A stretch of DNA of 64,000 nucleotides from Hydractinia symbiolongicarpus. Lineage: Eukaryota > Cnidaria > Hydrozoa > Anthoathecata > Hydractiniidae. This document shows, in pieces, positions 1-11,067 of the stretch (within the stretch, counting starts at the first letter, position 1; every line of letters begins with the position of its first letter). The DNA is taken from positions 25,048,001 to 25,112,000 of the forward strand of contig NC_079883.1 of NCBI RefSeq assembly GCF_029227915.1, given 5' to 3'. A program made the translations under genes and the position numbers. The notes under the pieces were generated by a model, which saw nothing but the letters and a program-made list of their open reading frames with translations, was not told where the DNA came from and did not search any database.

Positions 1-1283
1 ATGTTGCGGCAGATTTTCAAAAGTTCCTCTTTATCGGCAACGTTACCGAAGGTTCTCTCGACACTCATGCTTTTGCGCTTGCCATGTTCAATTCGATTCG
101 AAGATATCCCCTGGGACACTCTCATGAAATGTTCGAAAGATGTTTCCGAAAACAACAAAAACAAGGTACTTCTTTTTTCGTACAAATCATCGCAGGTCAT
201 AATTCCAAGAGATTTTAACATTTGTTCGCTAACTTTTCCAATTCCAAACACTTTCCTTATCGGCAACTTTCGCACAAATTCTTTCACCTCGAAAAGGTCA
301 GGCCTTAAGTAGTATTGTCCGTTCGGTTTGTTCATATCTGAGCAAATTTTCGAAAGCATCATATTGGGCGCAATTCCTGCACTCGCCGTTAGCTTCGTTT
401 TTTGAACTATTCTTTCGCGAATTTCTTCAACAATAACTTCGACAACGTCTTTACCAGCAATGTCAGTTCCATTATACTTATGAAGATTAACTTCTATATA
501 TTCAGTCAAATCCAAGTAAGCCTCGTCGAGGCTCATTGGCGCATAGTTAGCATCGTACTCTGCAAATATATCCCTGATATCAGAGCTTACAGATCTATAT
601 TTTTCAAAATGTAACGGAACTATTACTAACTGTGGACACAACTTCTTAGCAATGTACCCCGGCATTGCGGCCCGGACCCCGAATTTTCTTGCCGCATAAT
701 TCGACGTGGACAGCATAGAGTTTCCACCAACAGCCATCGGGACATCTTTTAATGAAGGATTATCTCGAATTTCAACAGCGGCATAAAACGCATCCATGTC
801 AATATGAACTATCGTTCTTGTTAAATCAATACTCTTTCTCAACTGGCGCACCATCTTATCGCTTTCAAGCAATGCCTTGCGTTTATCGCTTTCATTGTAT
901 CTTTCCAGCTCGGCTAGCATCGCATGGATCCTTTGCCGGGTATTTTCTTCTTTTCTCTTTTCGTTCTCATAATATTTCGATCCCTTACTTGCTTCGTGAA
1001 TGATTTTGTTTATTTTATCCTTATCCAAGCCGGTCATACCTGCCTTGTGATCATTTAAAGCCATTCTCTCCACTGGCGTACTACCACATGAAGAATGAAC
1101 CTCCTCACCTTGTTTGAGTTCCGCATCACATTGAGTGCTTTTACTTTCGTCTTCAACTTCCTCCAAACCAATTTTAGTAACGTCATTTACGTCCCAACTT
1201 TGGCCCCATTCTTCTTCAACCAAATCCGGCCCATCGTTGTCACTGTCGAAGAGATCAATTTCCACGTCATCTGTAACGTTCAT
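1..1283 (-). CDS. POLK: DNA polymerase kappa, N-terminal part (runs off left edge)
   Basis: Y-family translesion polymerase of the nucleus, which extends past damaged template bases. The minus strand is open from the ATG at 1283 to base 1 with no stop, about 427 codons in one exon. Residues 74-110 match the conserved polymerase kappa N-clasp (MALNDHKAGMTGLDKDKINK). The first catalytic motif is HIDMDAFYAAVE, with metal-binding Asp162 and Asp164. The second is SLDEAYLD, with Asp253 and Glu254. The steric and palm motif SNYAARKFGVRAAMPG lies between them, and the little-finger start (SVERTFGN) is near the window edge. Compared with human POLK the N terminus has about 55 extra acidic residues. 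An in-frame TAG lies nine bases upstream of the ATG, so this is the first possible start; Met74 is an alternative. A TTTTAG acceptor sits six bases before the ATG. The C-terminal zinc fingers would lie outside the window. Confidence 0.93.
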   Translation of the reverse strand, partial: MNVTDDVEIDLFDSDNDGPDLVEEEWGQSWDVNDVTKIGLEEVEDESKSTQCDAELKQGEEVHSSCGSTPVERMALNDHKAGMTGLDKDKINKIIHEASKGSKYYENEKRKEENTRQRIHAMLAELERYNESDKRKALLESDKMVRQLRKSIDLTRTIVHIDMDAFYAAVEIRDNPSLKDVPMAVGGNSMLSTSNYAARKFGVRAAMPGYIAKKLCPQLVIVPLHFEKYRSVSSDIRDIFAEYDANYAPMSLDEAYLDLTEYIEVNLHKYNGTDIAGKDVVEVIVEEIRERIVQKTKLTASAGIAPNMMLSKICSDMNKPNGQYYLRPDLFEVKEFVRKLPIRKVFGIGKVSEQMLKSLGIMTCDDLYEKRSTLFLLFSETSFEHFMRVSQGISSNRIEHGKRKSMSVERTFGNVADKEELLKICRN

Positions 1284-1291
1284 TATAAACT

Positions 1292-2626
1292 AAAATATAA
1301 TTTGTGGCATTATATAACAGTTCTCAGTTCTCAAAACACTCATCAAAATACTGAAATTACAAAACCAGTTTCTTGTACATGATACTGTAATGTGGGAAAA
1401 TATCCGGATCCGGGTTAACATTACCAAATTTTGAAAAAGAAAAACTTTTGAGGAAAATGAGTGGCATATTTGGATTTTTCAGCAAAAATTTTCTAAGGAA
1501 ATTTGGAATACAAAAAGATTATAAGAACAGGATTTATTGTAATTTAATTCCTAATTAAAACATCAAAAGTTTACTAATAGAGGCAGTTGTACTTACTTAG
1601 TGTATAAACTTGAAAATTTGCATGTTTCCATAGATTTTGGCGCTGAATCAAAATATTTTTGCCATTCTTAAATTAGTTTAAAATAAATGCTTTTTTTATA
1701 TAAGAAAATGCTCTATAAGAATGTCAGGTTGAGATTTCAGACTTAAAACAATAGCTCTATTTTTTAACAATAGAGAAGTAAGAATAATTACCAGCCTGGT
1801 TAGAATTGTGATGCTCTTAAAAAAAAGATTTTACTTTCTATTCTCCAAAAAATGGATGTTTCAAGTTAGTAAACCTGAAATGATTTATCGGCTTACCTTC
1901 CCAATGTTGGACCGACGCTTAGCACACACTTTCGATTTGTGAATCACTGCATATTATATTTTTGTTACCTCATAGCTGCTTGAGAAAGTGCTACACTTTA
2001 TTGCAACATTCAAAGCTTTCTTTAATTATTGACTTCTGATGTTCCTTTGTTTTAAACAGAGCTAGCATACTTATCTTAAGAAGGATTAATTATTTTGTGG
2101 TACTGGATTACTCTTTCAGAGTTTTAGTGGCTAATTTTTGTAAATTTGGAGCATGTTCACAAAAATAAAATATAAGAACAAAAATATTATTTTTTAATTC
2201 TTAATAAAGTTTTTCTTATAGTTAAAAAACAAAGATTGCAAAAATGGTTTACAAAATAAGTCTTGCAAAATAAAATATTTAGCCATTGAATCAAAAAAGT
2301 AAAATACAGGAAAATTTATCTGCGTAATTAATCCTCCTAAGGTAGTTATTGTTTAGGTCACTATATTTAACAGCCTGCAATTCCAAAACTTTAAAGGGAG
2401 CCACTTTCACTGGTCGAAGAAAAACTTTTACAAACGACCCCTTACAATGTAAAGTAAAAACATTTGTCCTAATTTTGTCAATAAACTATTGGCAAGTGCG
2501 TGGGACATTGCAATATTAAATTATTTTTTTTAAAGTGAGAGCAACCTTTGTTTTAACGAGACACGTAAAATATGTACTTAATATCTTTTTAAATCAAATA
2601 AAAGAAGAAACCTATATCTAGATTAA
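1292..2626. other. Intergenic region between POLK and TATDN1
   Basis: AT-rich sequence with no credible coding exon. It should contain the POLK 5' flank and the TATDN1 3' flank. The only structure I recognise is one copy of a short dispersed element near 1685-1835. Confidence 0.6.
1685..1835. repeat. Degenerate copy of a short inverted-repeat element
   Basis: It aligns by eye with 60055-60204. Shared blocks are ATGCTTTTTT at the left, then GATTTCAG, TTAAAACAATAG and CAGCCTGGTTAGAATT. The ends are less well preserved than in the other copy. Confidence 0.6.
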
Positions 2627-3553
2627 TTATTTATTCCTAAAAAACAATTTTTCAGTATTTTCATAAATTATTTCCGCTAACTCCATAGGATCTTGCTCTC
2701 TTACACCAGCCATAACTTCTAGAACTTGTATAATATGACAAGGCTCATTTCGAGACTTTACACAACAATCTGAGACCCATTTATCTTTTTTCTTCGTTGG
2801 AAATTGTGTACTGACAAATTTAGATCCAGCGTGTGTATTTCGTATCTCACACCAAGGAGCATCTGTTTCAATCATTAGGTATTCAGAGGGTATGGCTTTC
2901 AGCACTTCTAGATTCTCACTAGTTTTCAAAGAGCAACCTGTAATCCCAATGTACAAGCCAAGGTCCATTAATTCTCTAGCTTCAGCTACAGTACCAGTGA
3001 AACAATGCGCTACACCACCAAAAATATTATCCCTGTGCTGCTTAAAAATATCAACAAAATCGGAGCCAGCATTTCTCATGTGTAAAAACATTGGCAATTT
3101 AGTTTCTCCTGCTAGTTCAAATTGCTTGTCAAAGTATTTCTTTTGAGTTTCTCTAGGACAAAAGTGTTCACGATCGTAATCCAAGCCACATTCTCCAATA
3201 GCAACAACTTTATTTTTGTTTTCAAGAGCAACCTTCAGTAAATTCTGGTAATAGTCCTCAGGACTTTTGCATTTCTCAAATTCTCCACATCGGGTTGGGT
3301 GACAACCAACTGTAGTGTAAAACATAGGATTAGTCTTGCACATGGCAAGTGCTGGTTGAAATTCTGCCAGCTGACCAACAGTTATTATCATTTTTTTGAT
3401 TCCTACAGCTTCAGCTCGAGAGAGAACATTTACCATGTCATTTTCATGTGCTTTTTTACCATGATAAATACCTTGGAATACAGGATCTGTTAAATTTATA
3501 CCAATATCAATGAAGCGATACTTAGCTACAGTTTCCATTAGTTTTTTTAGCAT
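2627..3553 (-). CDS. TATDN1: TatD-family deoxyribonuclease TATDN1
   Basis: Metal-dependent TIM-barrel nuclease of the TatD family. The single-exon protein keeps all hallmark motifs: [11 protein letters not shown] at the N terminus, [25 protein letters not shown] (metal-binding Glu), [24 protein letters not shown] (catalytic Asp) and [12 protein letters not shown]. From Met at 3553 it is 308 residues. From the in-frame Met at 3538 ([13 protein letters not shown]) it is 303, closer to human TATDN1 at 297. The open frame runs further up to 3673, but those 40 residues look like untranslated sequence. I prefer 3553 because a TTTTTAG acceptor at 3568-3569 is 14 bases upstream, so this would be the first ATG in a spliced or trans-spliced message. 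AATAAA overlaps the last two codons and the stop. Lack of introns contrasts with the two large neighbouring genes. Confidence 0.95.
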   Translation of the reverse strand: MLKKLMETVAKYRFIDIGINLTDPVFQGIYHGKKAHENDMVNVLSRAEAVGIKKMIITVGQLAEFQPALAMCKTNPMFYTTVGCHPTRCGEFEKCKSPEDYYQNLLKVALENKNKVVAIGECGLDYDREHFCPRETQKKYFDKQFELAGETKLPMFLHMRNAGSDFVDIFKQHRDNIFGGVAHCFTGTVAEARELMDLGLYIGITGCSLKTSENLEVLKAIPSEYLMIETDAPWCEIRNTHAGSKFVSTQFPTKKKDKWVSDCCVKSRNEPCHIIQVLEVMAGVREQDPMELAEIIYENTEKLFFRNK

Positions 3554-3673
3554 GAAATAAATACAACCTAAAAATATAAACAAAAAATTTATTTTAACCA
3601 CCTCACATGTAATGTAATAAAAAAAACACACAAAAAATTGTGACGTTTTTAGGGAATTGCGGTTATTGAGCAT

Positions 3674-4385
3674 AATTATAATTATATATTATAATAACTA
3701 AATATCAAAATTTATGTCAAACGTACACAGCGTCAAACTGAATGGCCATAAAACATTTTAACCCTATATGCCTTGGTACAACTGTTAGAACCAATTAAGA
3801 TTTCACAAAAAAATATACAAATTCATAGACACCTGTACAAGTTTTATCAAATAAAATTAACTTGTTTTACGGGAGGTAAGCTTTAATAACTTTTTAATAT
3901 TTTTCCTTGTGAAGAAGGGGTTTTTGTAGGTTTTTGTTAGTCGATTGCTTTTTACATTTTTCTTTATATAATAATATGAAATGGAAATGTTAATGATGTA
4001 TTCATTTTAGTTTTTACCCTGTTCAGTGTTTTCAAATTATTTCTTTCTTCTAGCTGCTAACATGTGCCTTGTGCGAGTTTTTATTTTTAAAAGGGAAAAA
4101 CATGTTCTGGCTTTAGGATAATTCTGAAAAGTTTTTATATATTTCCATGTTCAAGAAAAATGTAAAAAACACAAGGTTTAATTGTACACGTTAGGAAAAA
4201 GACAAATCTAAAAAGGAATTTTTTGAGGAAACCAAGCAAAAATATGAAATAATTTTGCAAGGAAAGAAACAAAATTAATGTATATATACTTAGTTTTTTT
4301 CTTTATTAGTAAACCAGGAAATAAATTTCTTGACAGGAAAAGTGTATGTGAATATATTTTATATATTATATAATAATATTATATA
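3674..4385. other. Intergenic, nothing recognised
   Basis: AT-rich sequence upstream of TATDN1, ending in a TATA-rich stretch at 4365-4387 that is the insertion site of the next element. I see no coding potential or repeat. Confidence 0.5.
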
Positions 4386-6100
4386 TAAGGTGACTCAAAT
4401 TTAATTAGTTGTTATACGGCCCGACCGACCCTAATATTCACGAAAACAAAAAAATAATATCAAGCAAAAAAGTTTTTTCTCATCCTATCTCGTGTAAATA
4501 TAATGAAGATAGAAGATATCAATGATGTTATTATTTGTTGGTTGAATGTCCATCTACAATTATACTAAACAAGGAACACTATTGGTAAGGCCACTGGAAG
4601 TTGATTCTTTGTTCATGGTAATTTGTTGCGATAAACTAAAATCCATGGTGCGCTAATTTTGTAATCACAAAAATAGTTACGTGGTTAAACAGAAGTTTAA
4701 ATTTTTATGTGATTTATAACAAAAATTAGCTACTTTCACTAAAATAGTTATAATACAAGTGAAAAACAAGACAGATTATTGTCGTAACACCCTCCATCGT
4801 CATGATTAATATGTAAGTTTAAAATTACGCTAGCTAAACTGTAATACAGCATGTGTTTGGTTGATACCATTTAGGAAGAATAAATAAAACAAGATAGAAT
4901 ACACTTGTCGTAACACACTCCTCCGTTATGATTTTCAAAAAAATGATTTTAACGCTGCGAAAGACTTTAAATATTCTCAACTAAACAATCATAGTCCGAA
5001 AAAGAAATTGCACTTAAATTTAGATTTTCCTATAAAACTGCGCAAAAAAGTTTTAAAGAAAAAAACATGAAAACAAAACAAACATTTTCTCATCCTATCT
5101 CGTGTAAATATAATGAGGATAGAAGATATCAATGATGTTATTATTTGTTGGTTGAATGTCCATTCACAATTATACTAAACAAGGAACACTATTGGTAAGG
5201 CCACTGGAAGTTGATTCTTTGTTCATGGTAATTTGTTGCAATAAACTAAAATCCATGGTGCGCTAATTTTGTAATCACAAAAATAGTTACGTGGTTAAAC
5301 AGAAGTTTAAATTTTTATGTGATTTATAACAAAAATTAGCTACTTTCACTAAAATAGTTATAATACAAGTGAAAAACAAGACAGATTATTGTCGTAACAC
5401 CCTCCATCGTCATGATTAATATGTAAGTTTAAAATTACGCTAGCTAAACTGTAATACAGCATGTGTTTGGTTGATACCATTTAGGAAGAATAAATAAAAC
5501 AAGATAGAATACACTTGTCGTAACACACTCCTCCGTTATGATTTTCAAAAAAATGATTTTAACGCTGCGAAAGACTTTAAATATTCTCAACTAAACAATC
5601 ATAGTCCGAAAAAGAATTTGCACTTAAATTTAGATTTTCCTATAAAACTGCGCAAAAAACATTAAAAGAACACTAAAATGGTTTGTTTTATTATTTTAAG
5701 TAGGAGAAGAATAACTTGCTGTATAAGTTTTGAAACAGGGCAATTATAACTTGCTGTATATATTTCAAAACAACACAAAAAATTCTTGCTGCATACCTTT
5801 TAAAAACAAGTTTTTGATCATGCAAGTACTTTTATCTTTTCACCTTGAGAACTAGTTACATATTTTTTAGAGAGACAAATTGCTATTATTCGAAAATACA
5901 TGCGAAAATATTACATATGCGAAAATACATAGAAAAAAATTGTTGTCGTAACACCCTCCTCCGTTGTTATTATTTATTTATTTTTTTGTTGTTCCGACCA
6001 TACATTCTTGATAAAATTATTTTTATTTTGCCAACAGACCGACCGTAAGTTCCTATCGACTTCGCCCGTAGAGCAACTAATTAAATTGGAATCGCCTAAT
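4386..6100. mobile_element. Non-autonomous element with terminal inverted repeats, about 1.7 kb
   Basis: The left end (4389-4423) and the reverse complement of the right end (6063-6098) match over about 35 bases. Both read AGG(T/C)GA(C/T)TC, then AATTTAATTAGTTG, then a (T/C)-rich TACGG block. Both ends abut ATATATA, consistent with insertion into a TA-rich target. The interior has no transposase frame. It is filled with a 575-base tandem repeat and with short repeats around CTTGCTGTATA (5715-5795). It resembles a large MITE; the superfamily is not assigned. Confidence 0.75.
4475..5659. repeat. Two near-identical 575-base direct repeats, period 610
   Basis: Copy one is 4475-5049 and copy two 5085-5659, with only a few substitutions seen. 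Each unit holds two versions of a shorter module containing GTCGTAACACNCTCC(A/T)CCGT-like sequence. A fifth instance lies at 5943-5965, outside the second copy. Confidence 0.9.
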
Positions 6101-6109
6101 ATATATATA

Positions 6110-6240
6110 ATATTTAAGGCAGACTGAGAAAGACTTGACAGTCTAGATCAGATTGGAAGAGGGTCATTAATATACCACGTCCAACCCATGCTAGCATGGA
6201 AAACGGACGTTAAGCTGAGAATGATGATGATGATGATGAT
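6110..6240 (+). mobile_element. 3' end of an RTE-type non-LTR retroelement or derived SINE
   Basis: The stretch ACCCATGCTAGCATGGAAAA, followed by CGGACGTTAA and a run of (ATG) triplets, is a 3' end I recognise as widespread in marine invertebrate genomes. The triplet run at 6218-6240 is the usual simple tail of this type. It abuts a minus-strand endonuclease relic, so two insertions meet tail to tail. Confidence 0.65.
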
Positions 6241-7708
6241 GGTACAGGGAAAAATAGCTGATAGCTAACTTTAACACTCTTCAAGATAATATCACAAACC
6301 AGCAACCTATGCTGGGAAACACACTCTTCCCCTGATATAACTTTCATGTCCTTCACCACTTTTTTTGTCTGACTAACTGGGAAGTAATCTATCTGTGTCT
6401 TACAACCACCTGACTCATATGTTATCAGACTACTCTGTCTCTTACTGAATGATGTGTTGCAAACCACCATGTCCGTTGCCATTTCAAACTCAAGCAATCT
6501 CTCCCCTTCCTTATTTCTGCTCCCAAATCCATAGCCTCCATGCACACCTCTATAACCTTCAGATGACTTCCCAACATGACCATTAAAGTCGCCGCCCACC
6601 ATGACAAGTTTAGTGTCTCCAAACTTTGATGTGACTGCTATTAACTCATCATAAAACTTATCTTTATCTTCCTCACTGAGTCCACACTGTGGAGCATAAA
6701 CTGACAGAAAAGTGACAATCCTATAACCTATCAAAAACTTTATCACTATAATATGACTATTAACACGCATAACATCTATTACTTTTTCTGCCCACTTCTC
6801 TGCAACGAATATGCCAACTCCTCCATATCCATCACTATTACCAATCCAAAAAAGCTTATACCTTGCACTCCTACCTTCCACAAATCTCACTAAAGCTCCT
6901 CTGTCAGAACATTCTGTTTTTGCATAAGCTCTTTCATGATAAAATGCCTGCTACTATCCAGAATACTTTTGCGGTTGACTTCAACCATGCCCAGAGCACT
7001 CGTGCAGAAAAGGCTGGCTTGATCAATCTTCCTACTGTCAATACCGTTTGTTTTGGTAAAAATTCTATTAGATTTAACACCATTAAATCCTGGAATAAGA
7101 TACAGACATCAATGACTAAAAAATTTGTTTCCATAGATTACTTTGATCTAAAAAGTGATCTAAAGAAGTATTTTATTGCCTCTTATTAATTTGTAACAAA
7201 TTTTCCCTTTGTTCTCACACGGTTCATTTATCTGGTGATTATATATGTTCGTGCCGTCTTGTGTGTCCTGTGCCGTCTATTGTACTCGTCCAAGGGTGGC
7301 CTTATCCTCGTCTTAGCTTCTGCTATTAGGTAAGGTCTCCCTTCAAAAATAGTTTGTTTGTTTTTTCTCTTCATATTAAAATTTATTTAATTATTTGAAC
7401 TGTACAGCTATTTTTGATTAATAAAACTATCTTATCTTATCTTATCTCCACCTGACTTCCTGAACACAAAACATATCAACAGATCAACGTTCTAACATTT
7501 CAACTACTTCACCTGCTCTACCTCTCAGAGTACCAACATTTACACTAGCCATCCTCAACCTAGTGTTATCTACCTTGTGATGTGATAGCTGGGTAACGGT
7601 CTGACGATGCTCACACCTGACATCTGTCCTACCGTGCGCGACACCTTTACTCCTTAGAGTTCCAGCCTCGTTTACGCAGTTTGTCTGATCAACTATTCTT
7701 ATGGCCAT
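6241..7708 (-). pseudogene. LINE endonuclease (EEP domain), split by another LINE
   Basis: Endonuclease/exonuclease/phosphatase domain of a non-LTR retrotransposon, of the kind often mislabelled craniofacial development protein 2-like. On the minus strand the N-terminal part (7708-7447) has ASVNVGTLRGRAGEVVEMLER. It then has an in-frame TGA (probably from CGA), then VDMFCVQEVRW with the catalytic Glu. A 544-base insertion follows. The frame resumes at 6902 with ALVRFVEGRSARYKLFW, GGVGIFVAEKW, YAPQCGLSEEDKDKFYD, GGDFNGHVG (catalytic Asp/Asn), TQIDYF and SQHRLLVCD (catalytic His). No reverse transcriptase follows, so the element is 3'-truncated and inactive. The flank at 7737-7800 (GCTGGATGCCCTTCCTAGTG) belongs to the same element type. 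Confidence 0.85.
6903..7446 (+). mobile_element. 5'-truncated LINE (reverse transcriptase C terminus and 3' UTR)
   Basis: The plus strand encodes QNILFLHKLFHDKMP, then NSIRFNTIKSWNKI and SDLKKYF before a stop at 7189. This is the C-terminal pattern of LINE reverse transcriptases. About 250 bases of 3' UTR follow, ending in three TTATC units. It sits exactly between two codons of the minus-strand endonuclease relic, so it inserted after that element. Short 5'-truncated insertion is typical of target-primed reverse transcription. I see no long target-site duplication. Confidence 0.75.
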
Positions 7709-8000
7709 TAATAAAGAGTTTTGGCATTGTTTTACAGCTGGATGCCCTTCCTAGTGCCAACCGTTCACAGACCGGACTGGGTGTTTTTTAAAGTGACACC
7801 ATCACTATGTGGCATTTCATGGGACTTCCACAATCGCCCCTTTAAACTAAGGTATGGTTGAGGACATTCAACTCCTCTCTTGTCTCTTAAAGAGACCCTT
7901 CACCCTAACTTAAAACAATGTTGAGTTAGGACAAGCACTGCTGTTTGAATATACTACAAATATGAAAATGTAATATTTACTGAGGTCAAGAAACTAACTG

Positions 8001-8424
8001 TTATCCACATAATATCACCTAATAAGCTAAAATTTTGTTTGTTTATTGTTTAGGGGTATTGGTTAAATGAAAATTCATGACAAACTATTCTATTGCACTT
8101 CCCATGTGTATGCTATTAATAAAAAATTAAGTTTATCCACAATTTATAACCTAATAACATTGTTATCCACATTAATTTACCCACCATAATGAAATTCATT
8201 CTTTTCTCTATAAGACCACATAATTTTTTTTCATAGATTTTTTGTAATTGTTTAAAAATATTCTACAAGTTATCCACAGTGGAAAGTTATCCAGCTACAT
8301 TTTTTCACTTGATTTAATTGGCTATATTATCAAAACTACTGTGAATTTTCCTATTCTGAAAAATCCACGCAGAAGTTCAATCATTAGCCTTCGAATTGCA
8401 AGATCAACCTCAGTGTTATCCACA
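8001..8424 (+). repeat. Cluster of five TTATCCACA motifs
   Basis: Exact TTATCCACA at 8001, 8133, 8163, 8270 and 8416, all on the plus strand, with a near miss (TTATCCAGC) at 8287. The common context is GTTATCCACA followed by A/T-rich sequence. Function unknown; possibly internal motifs of an unidentified transposon. Confidence 0.85.
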
Positions 8425-8679
8425 ATTAGGTCACTTGGAATTTAAGCATTATTGAGGAAGTAGCAAAATGTCACAAAACAGGGGGTTTATTTTTGACCAA
8501 GTTCGCAGAGGTGATTAAAGATTTAAGAGACAAAATTTAGTAGATTTGCACATTTTCTTAGGTGGTTTCTGAAAGTCAAATTGCCATGGAAGAAATGTAA
8601 AACTTGAAAAGCCACCCACCCAAACGTCAAATTGATGTTTTTATGTGTGGCTAGGTACGGTGTGGCAGCAATTTCGTTT

Positions 8680-9035
8680 CGTGGGGATAGATAGATAGAT
8701 GCACATATTTTACATCACTAGCCTCACAAATAGGGATATACCCTGTCTATTATTTCCAGGAGGGGCCATTAGATGGAGAGTCCTAGAGTATTTAATGCTC
8801 CTTTTTTGAGCTACGCACCCAATTAGGGCTCGCACTCTACTAGACAACTTCCAGCAACATCCAACAGCCTACACAGTGTGGCATCTTCCCAATTTTCCTC
8901 ACATGGCTGGGGTTAACCTGGGGCTATGGTAACAATCACTCACCATGTTGAATCGCCGTGAAGAGGAATCGAACCCCGGTCTCCCGGCACAGGGTACGAG
9001 AGCTATAAACCACTAATCTACGGCGCCACAATGCT
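8680..9035 (-). mobile_element. tRNA-derived SINE, copy 1
   Basis: On the minus strand a tRNA-like head starts near 9030. It has an A box TAGATTAGTGG (9020-9010) and a perfect B box GGTTCGATTCC (8975-8965), the two parts of an internal RNA polymerase III promoter. A body follows with CCATGTGAGG, AAATTGGGAAGATG and CACACTGTG. It ends in a (TCTA)n tail near 8690. Full length is about 350 bases. Confidence 0.8.
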
Positions 9036-10388
9036 GACCCTTCTGGGCAATTTCTATATGAAGGGGCAGAACACTTATAATATTGAAGGCTTGCAAAGCT
9101 ATAGCTCACAGGTAGTATATTTTTTGGTTTTACTATGAAAACTGAAACTAAAAAAAAAGAGAATAAAAAAAGATTAGCGAGAAAGCCGCCTCTCATGAAA
9201 AATATACTCACTCGTGGTACATCAAATATTGCACCTATATTGAAGTAATGTGTTCACGGGGTGATCTCAATGGGGACTATGCACTTGAGGAGAAATAGTC
9301 AGTAGACTTAAAAATTACCAGATTTTGATAAAATTTGACGTAGCATATTAAGTCTTACAAACTAAGTCTCTCTTTTACAGTGGCCCATAATTGTATAATA
9401 TAAGTATAGATTTATATAAATGTCTCCTTCCCCCCGATTATTTTAAGGGGCGACCATTATGAAACTAGTGTAAATAAATGGCCAGCCACAGACCAGTGTG
9501 TATTTCACTACTCTAGTGCATGTTGTTGTTTTTTATAGCCTAGCTCAGCTAAGCATAAACTTTAGCTATAGCCTGCTTAGGCATACTGTTAAGGCTCAAC
9601 TATAAACTAAACACATGTTTTTAGCGTACTGACAATGCCCATTGTCTTGTGTGTCCTGTGCCGTCTATTGTACTCGTCCAAGGGTGGCCTTATCCTCGTC
9701 TTAGCTTCTGCTATTAGGTAAGGTCTCCCTTCAAAAATAGTTTGTTTGTTTTTTCTCTTCATATTAAAATTTATTTAATTATTTGAACTGTACAGCTATT
9801 TTTGATTAATAAAACTATCTTATCTTATCTTATCTCCACCTGACTTCCTGAACACAAAACATATCAACAGATCAACGTTCTAACATTTCAACTACTTCAC
9901 CTGCTCTACCTCTCAGAGTACCAACATTTACACTAGCCATCCTCAACCTAGTGTTATCTACCTTGTGATGTGATAGCTGGGTAACGGTCTGACGATGCTC
10001 ACACCTGACATCTGTCCTACCGTGCGCGACACCTTTACTCCTTAGAGTTCCAGCCTCGTTTACGCAGTTTGTCTGATCAACTATTCTTATGGCCATTAAT
10101 AAAGAGTTTTGGCATTGTTTTACAGCTGGATGCCCTTCCTAGTGCCAACCGTTCACAGACCGGACTGGGTGTTTTTTAAAGTGACACCATCACTATGTGG
10201 CATTTCATGGGACTTCCACAATCGCCCCTTTAAACTAAGGTATGGTTGAGGACATTCAACTCCTCTCTTGTCTCTTAAAGAGACCCTTCACCCTAACTTA
10301 AAACAATGTTGAGTTAGGACAAGCACTGCTGTTTGAATATACTACAAATATGAAAATGTAATATTTACTGAGGTCAAGAAACTAACTG

Positions 10389-10812
10389 TTATCCACATAA
10401 TATCACCTAATAAGCTAAAATTTTGTTTGTTTATTGTTTAGGGGTATTGGTTAAATGAAAATTCATGACAAACTATTCTATTGCACTTCCCATGTGTATG
10501 CTATTAATAAAAAATTAAGTTTATCCACAATTTATAACCTAATAACATTGTTATCCACATTAATTTACCCACCATAATGAAATTCATTCTTTTCTCTATA
10601 AGACCACATAATTTTTTTTCATAGATTTTTTGTAATTGTTTAAAAATATTCTACAAGTTATCCACAGTGGAAAGTTATCCAGCTACATTTTTTCACTTGA
10701 TTTAATTGGCTATATTATCAAAACTACTGTGAATTTTCCTATTCTGAAAAATCCACGCAGAAGTTCAATCATTAGCCTTCGAATTGCAAGATCAACCTCA
10801 GTGTTATCCACA
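10389..10812 (+). repeat. Second TTATCCACA cluster (duplicated)
   Basis: Same five motifs as at 8001-8424, carried by the tandem duplication at offset 2388. Confidence 0.85.
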
Positions 10813-11067
10813 ATTAGGTCACTTGGAATTTAAGCATTATTGAGGAAGTAGCAAAATGTCACAAAACAGGGGGTTTATTTTTGACCAAGTTCGCAGAGGT
10901 GATTAAAGATTTAAGAGACAAAATTTAGTAGATTTGCACATTTTCTTAGGTGGTTTCTGAAAGTCAAATTGCCATGGAAGAAATGTAAAACTTGAAAAGC
11001 CACCCACCCAAACGTCAAATTGATGTTTTTATGTGTGGCTAGGTACGGTGTGGCAGCAATTTCGTTT

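Larger units (their letters stand above)
7256..9633. repeat. Tandem duplication, copy 1 (about 2378 bases)
   Basis: Repeated at 9644-12021 with a constant offset of 2388 bases; I found no mismatch where I compared them. It starts inside the 3' UTR of the LINE fragment, then holds the LINE endonuclease N terminus, a TTATCCACA cluster, a SINE, and AT-rich sequence. A 10-base spacer (AATGCCCATT) separates the copies. Confidence 0.95.

Noticed and set aside
4475-5965. CRISPR-like array, from regularly repeated GTCGTAACAC modules
   Set aside because: Eukaryotic context, long unequal spacing, spacers themselves repeated, inside a TIR element.
7996-8430. Bacterial replication origin or horizontally acquired plasmid segment, from the DnaA-box-like motifs
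   Set aside because: No bacterial genes nearby; the flanks are LINE and SINE sequence, and the whole is duplicated in tandem with them.
8957-9035. Functional tRNA gene
   Set aside because: A and B boxes are good, but the cloverleaf is imperfect and the sequence continues into a SINE body and tail.
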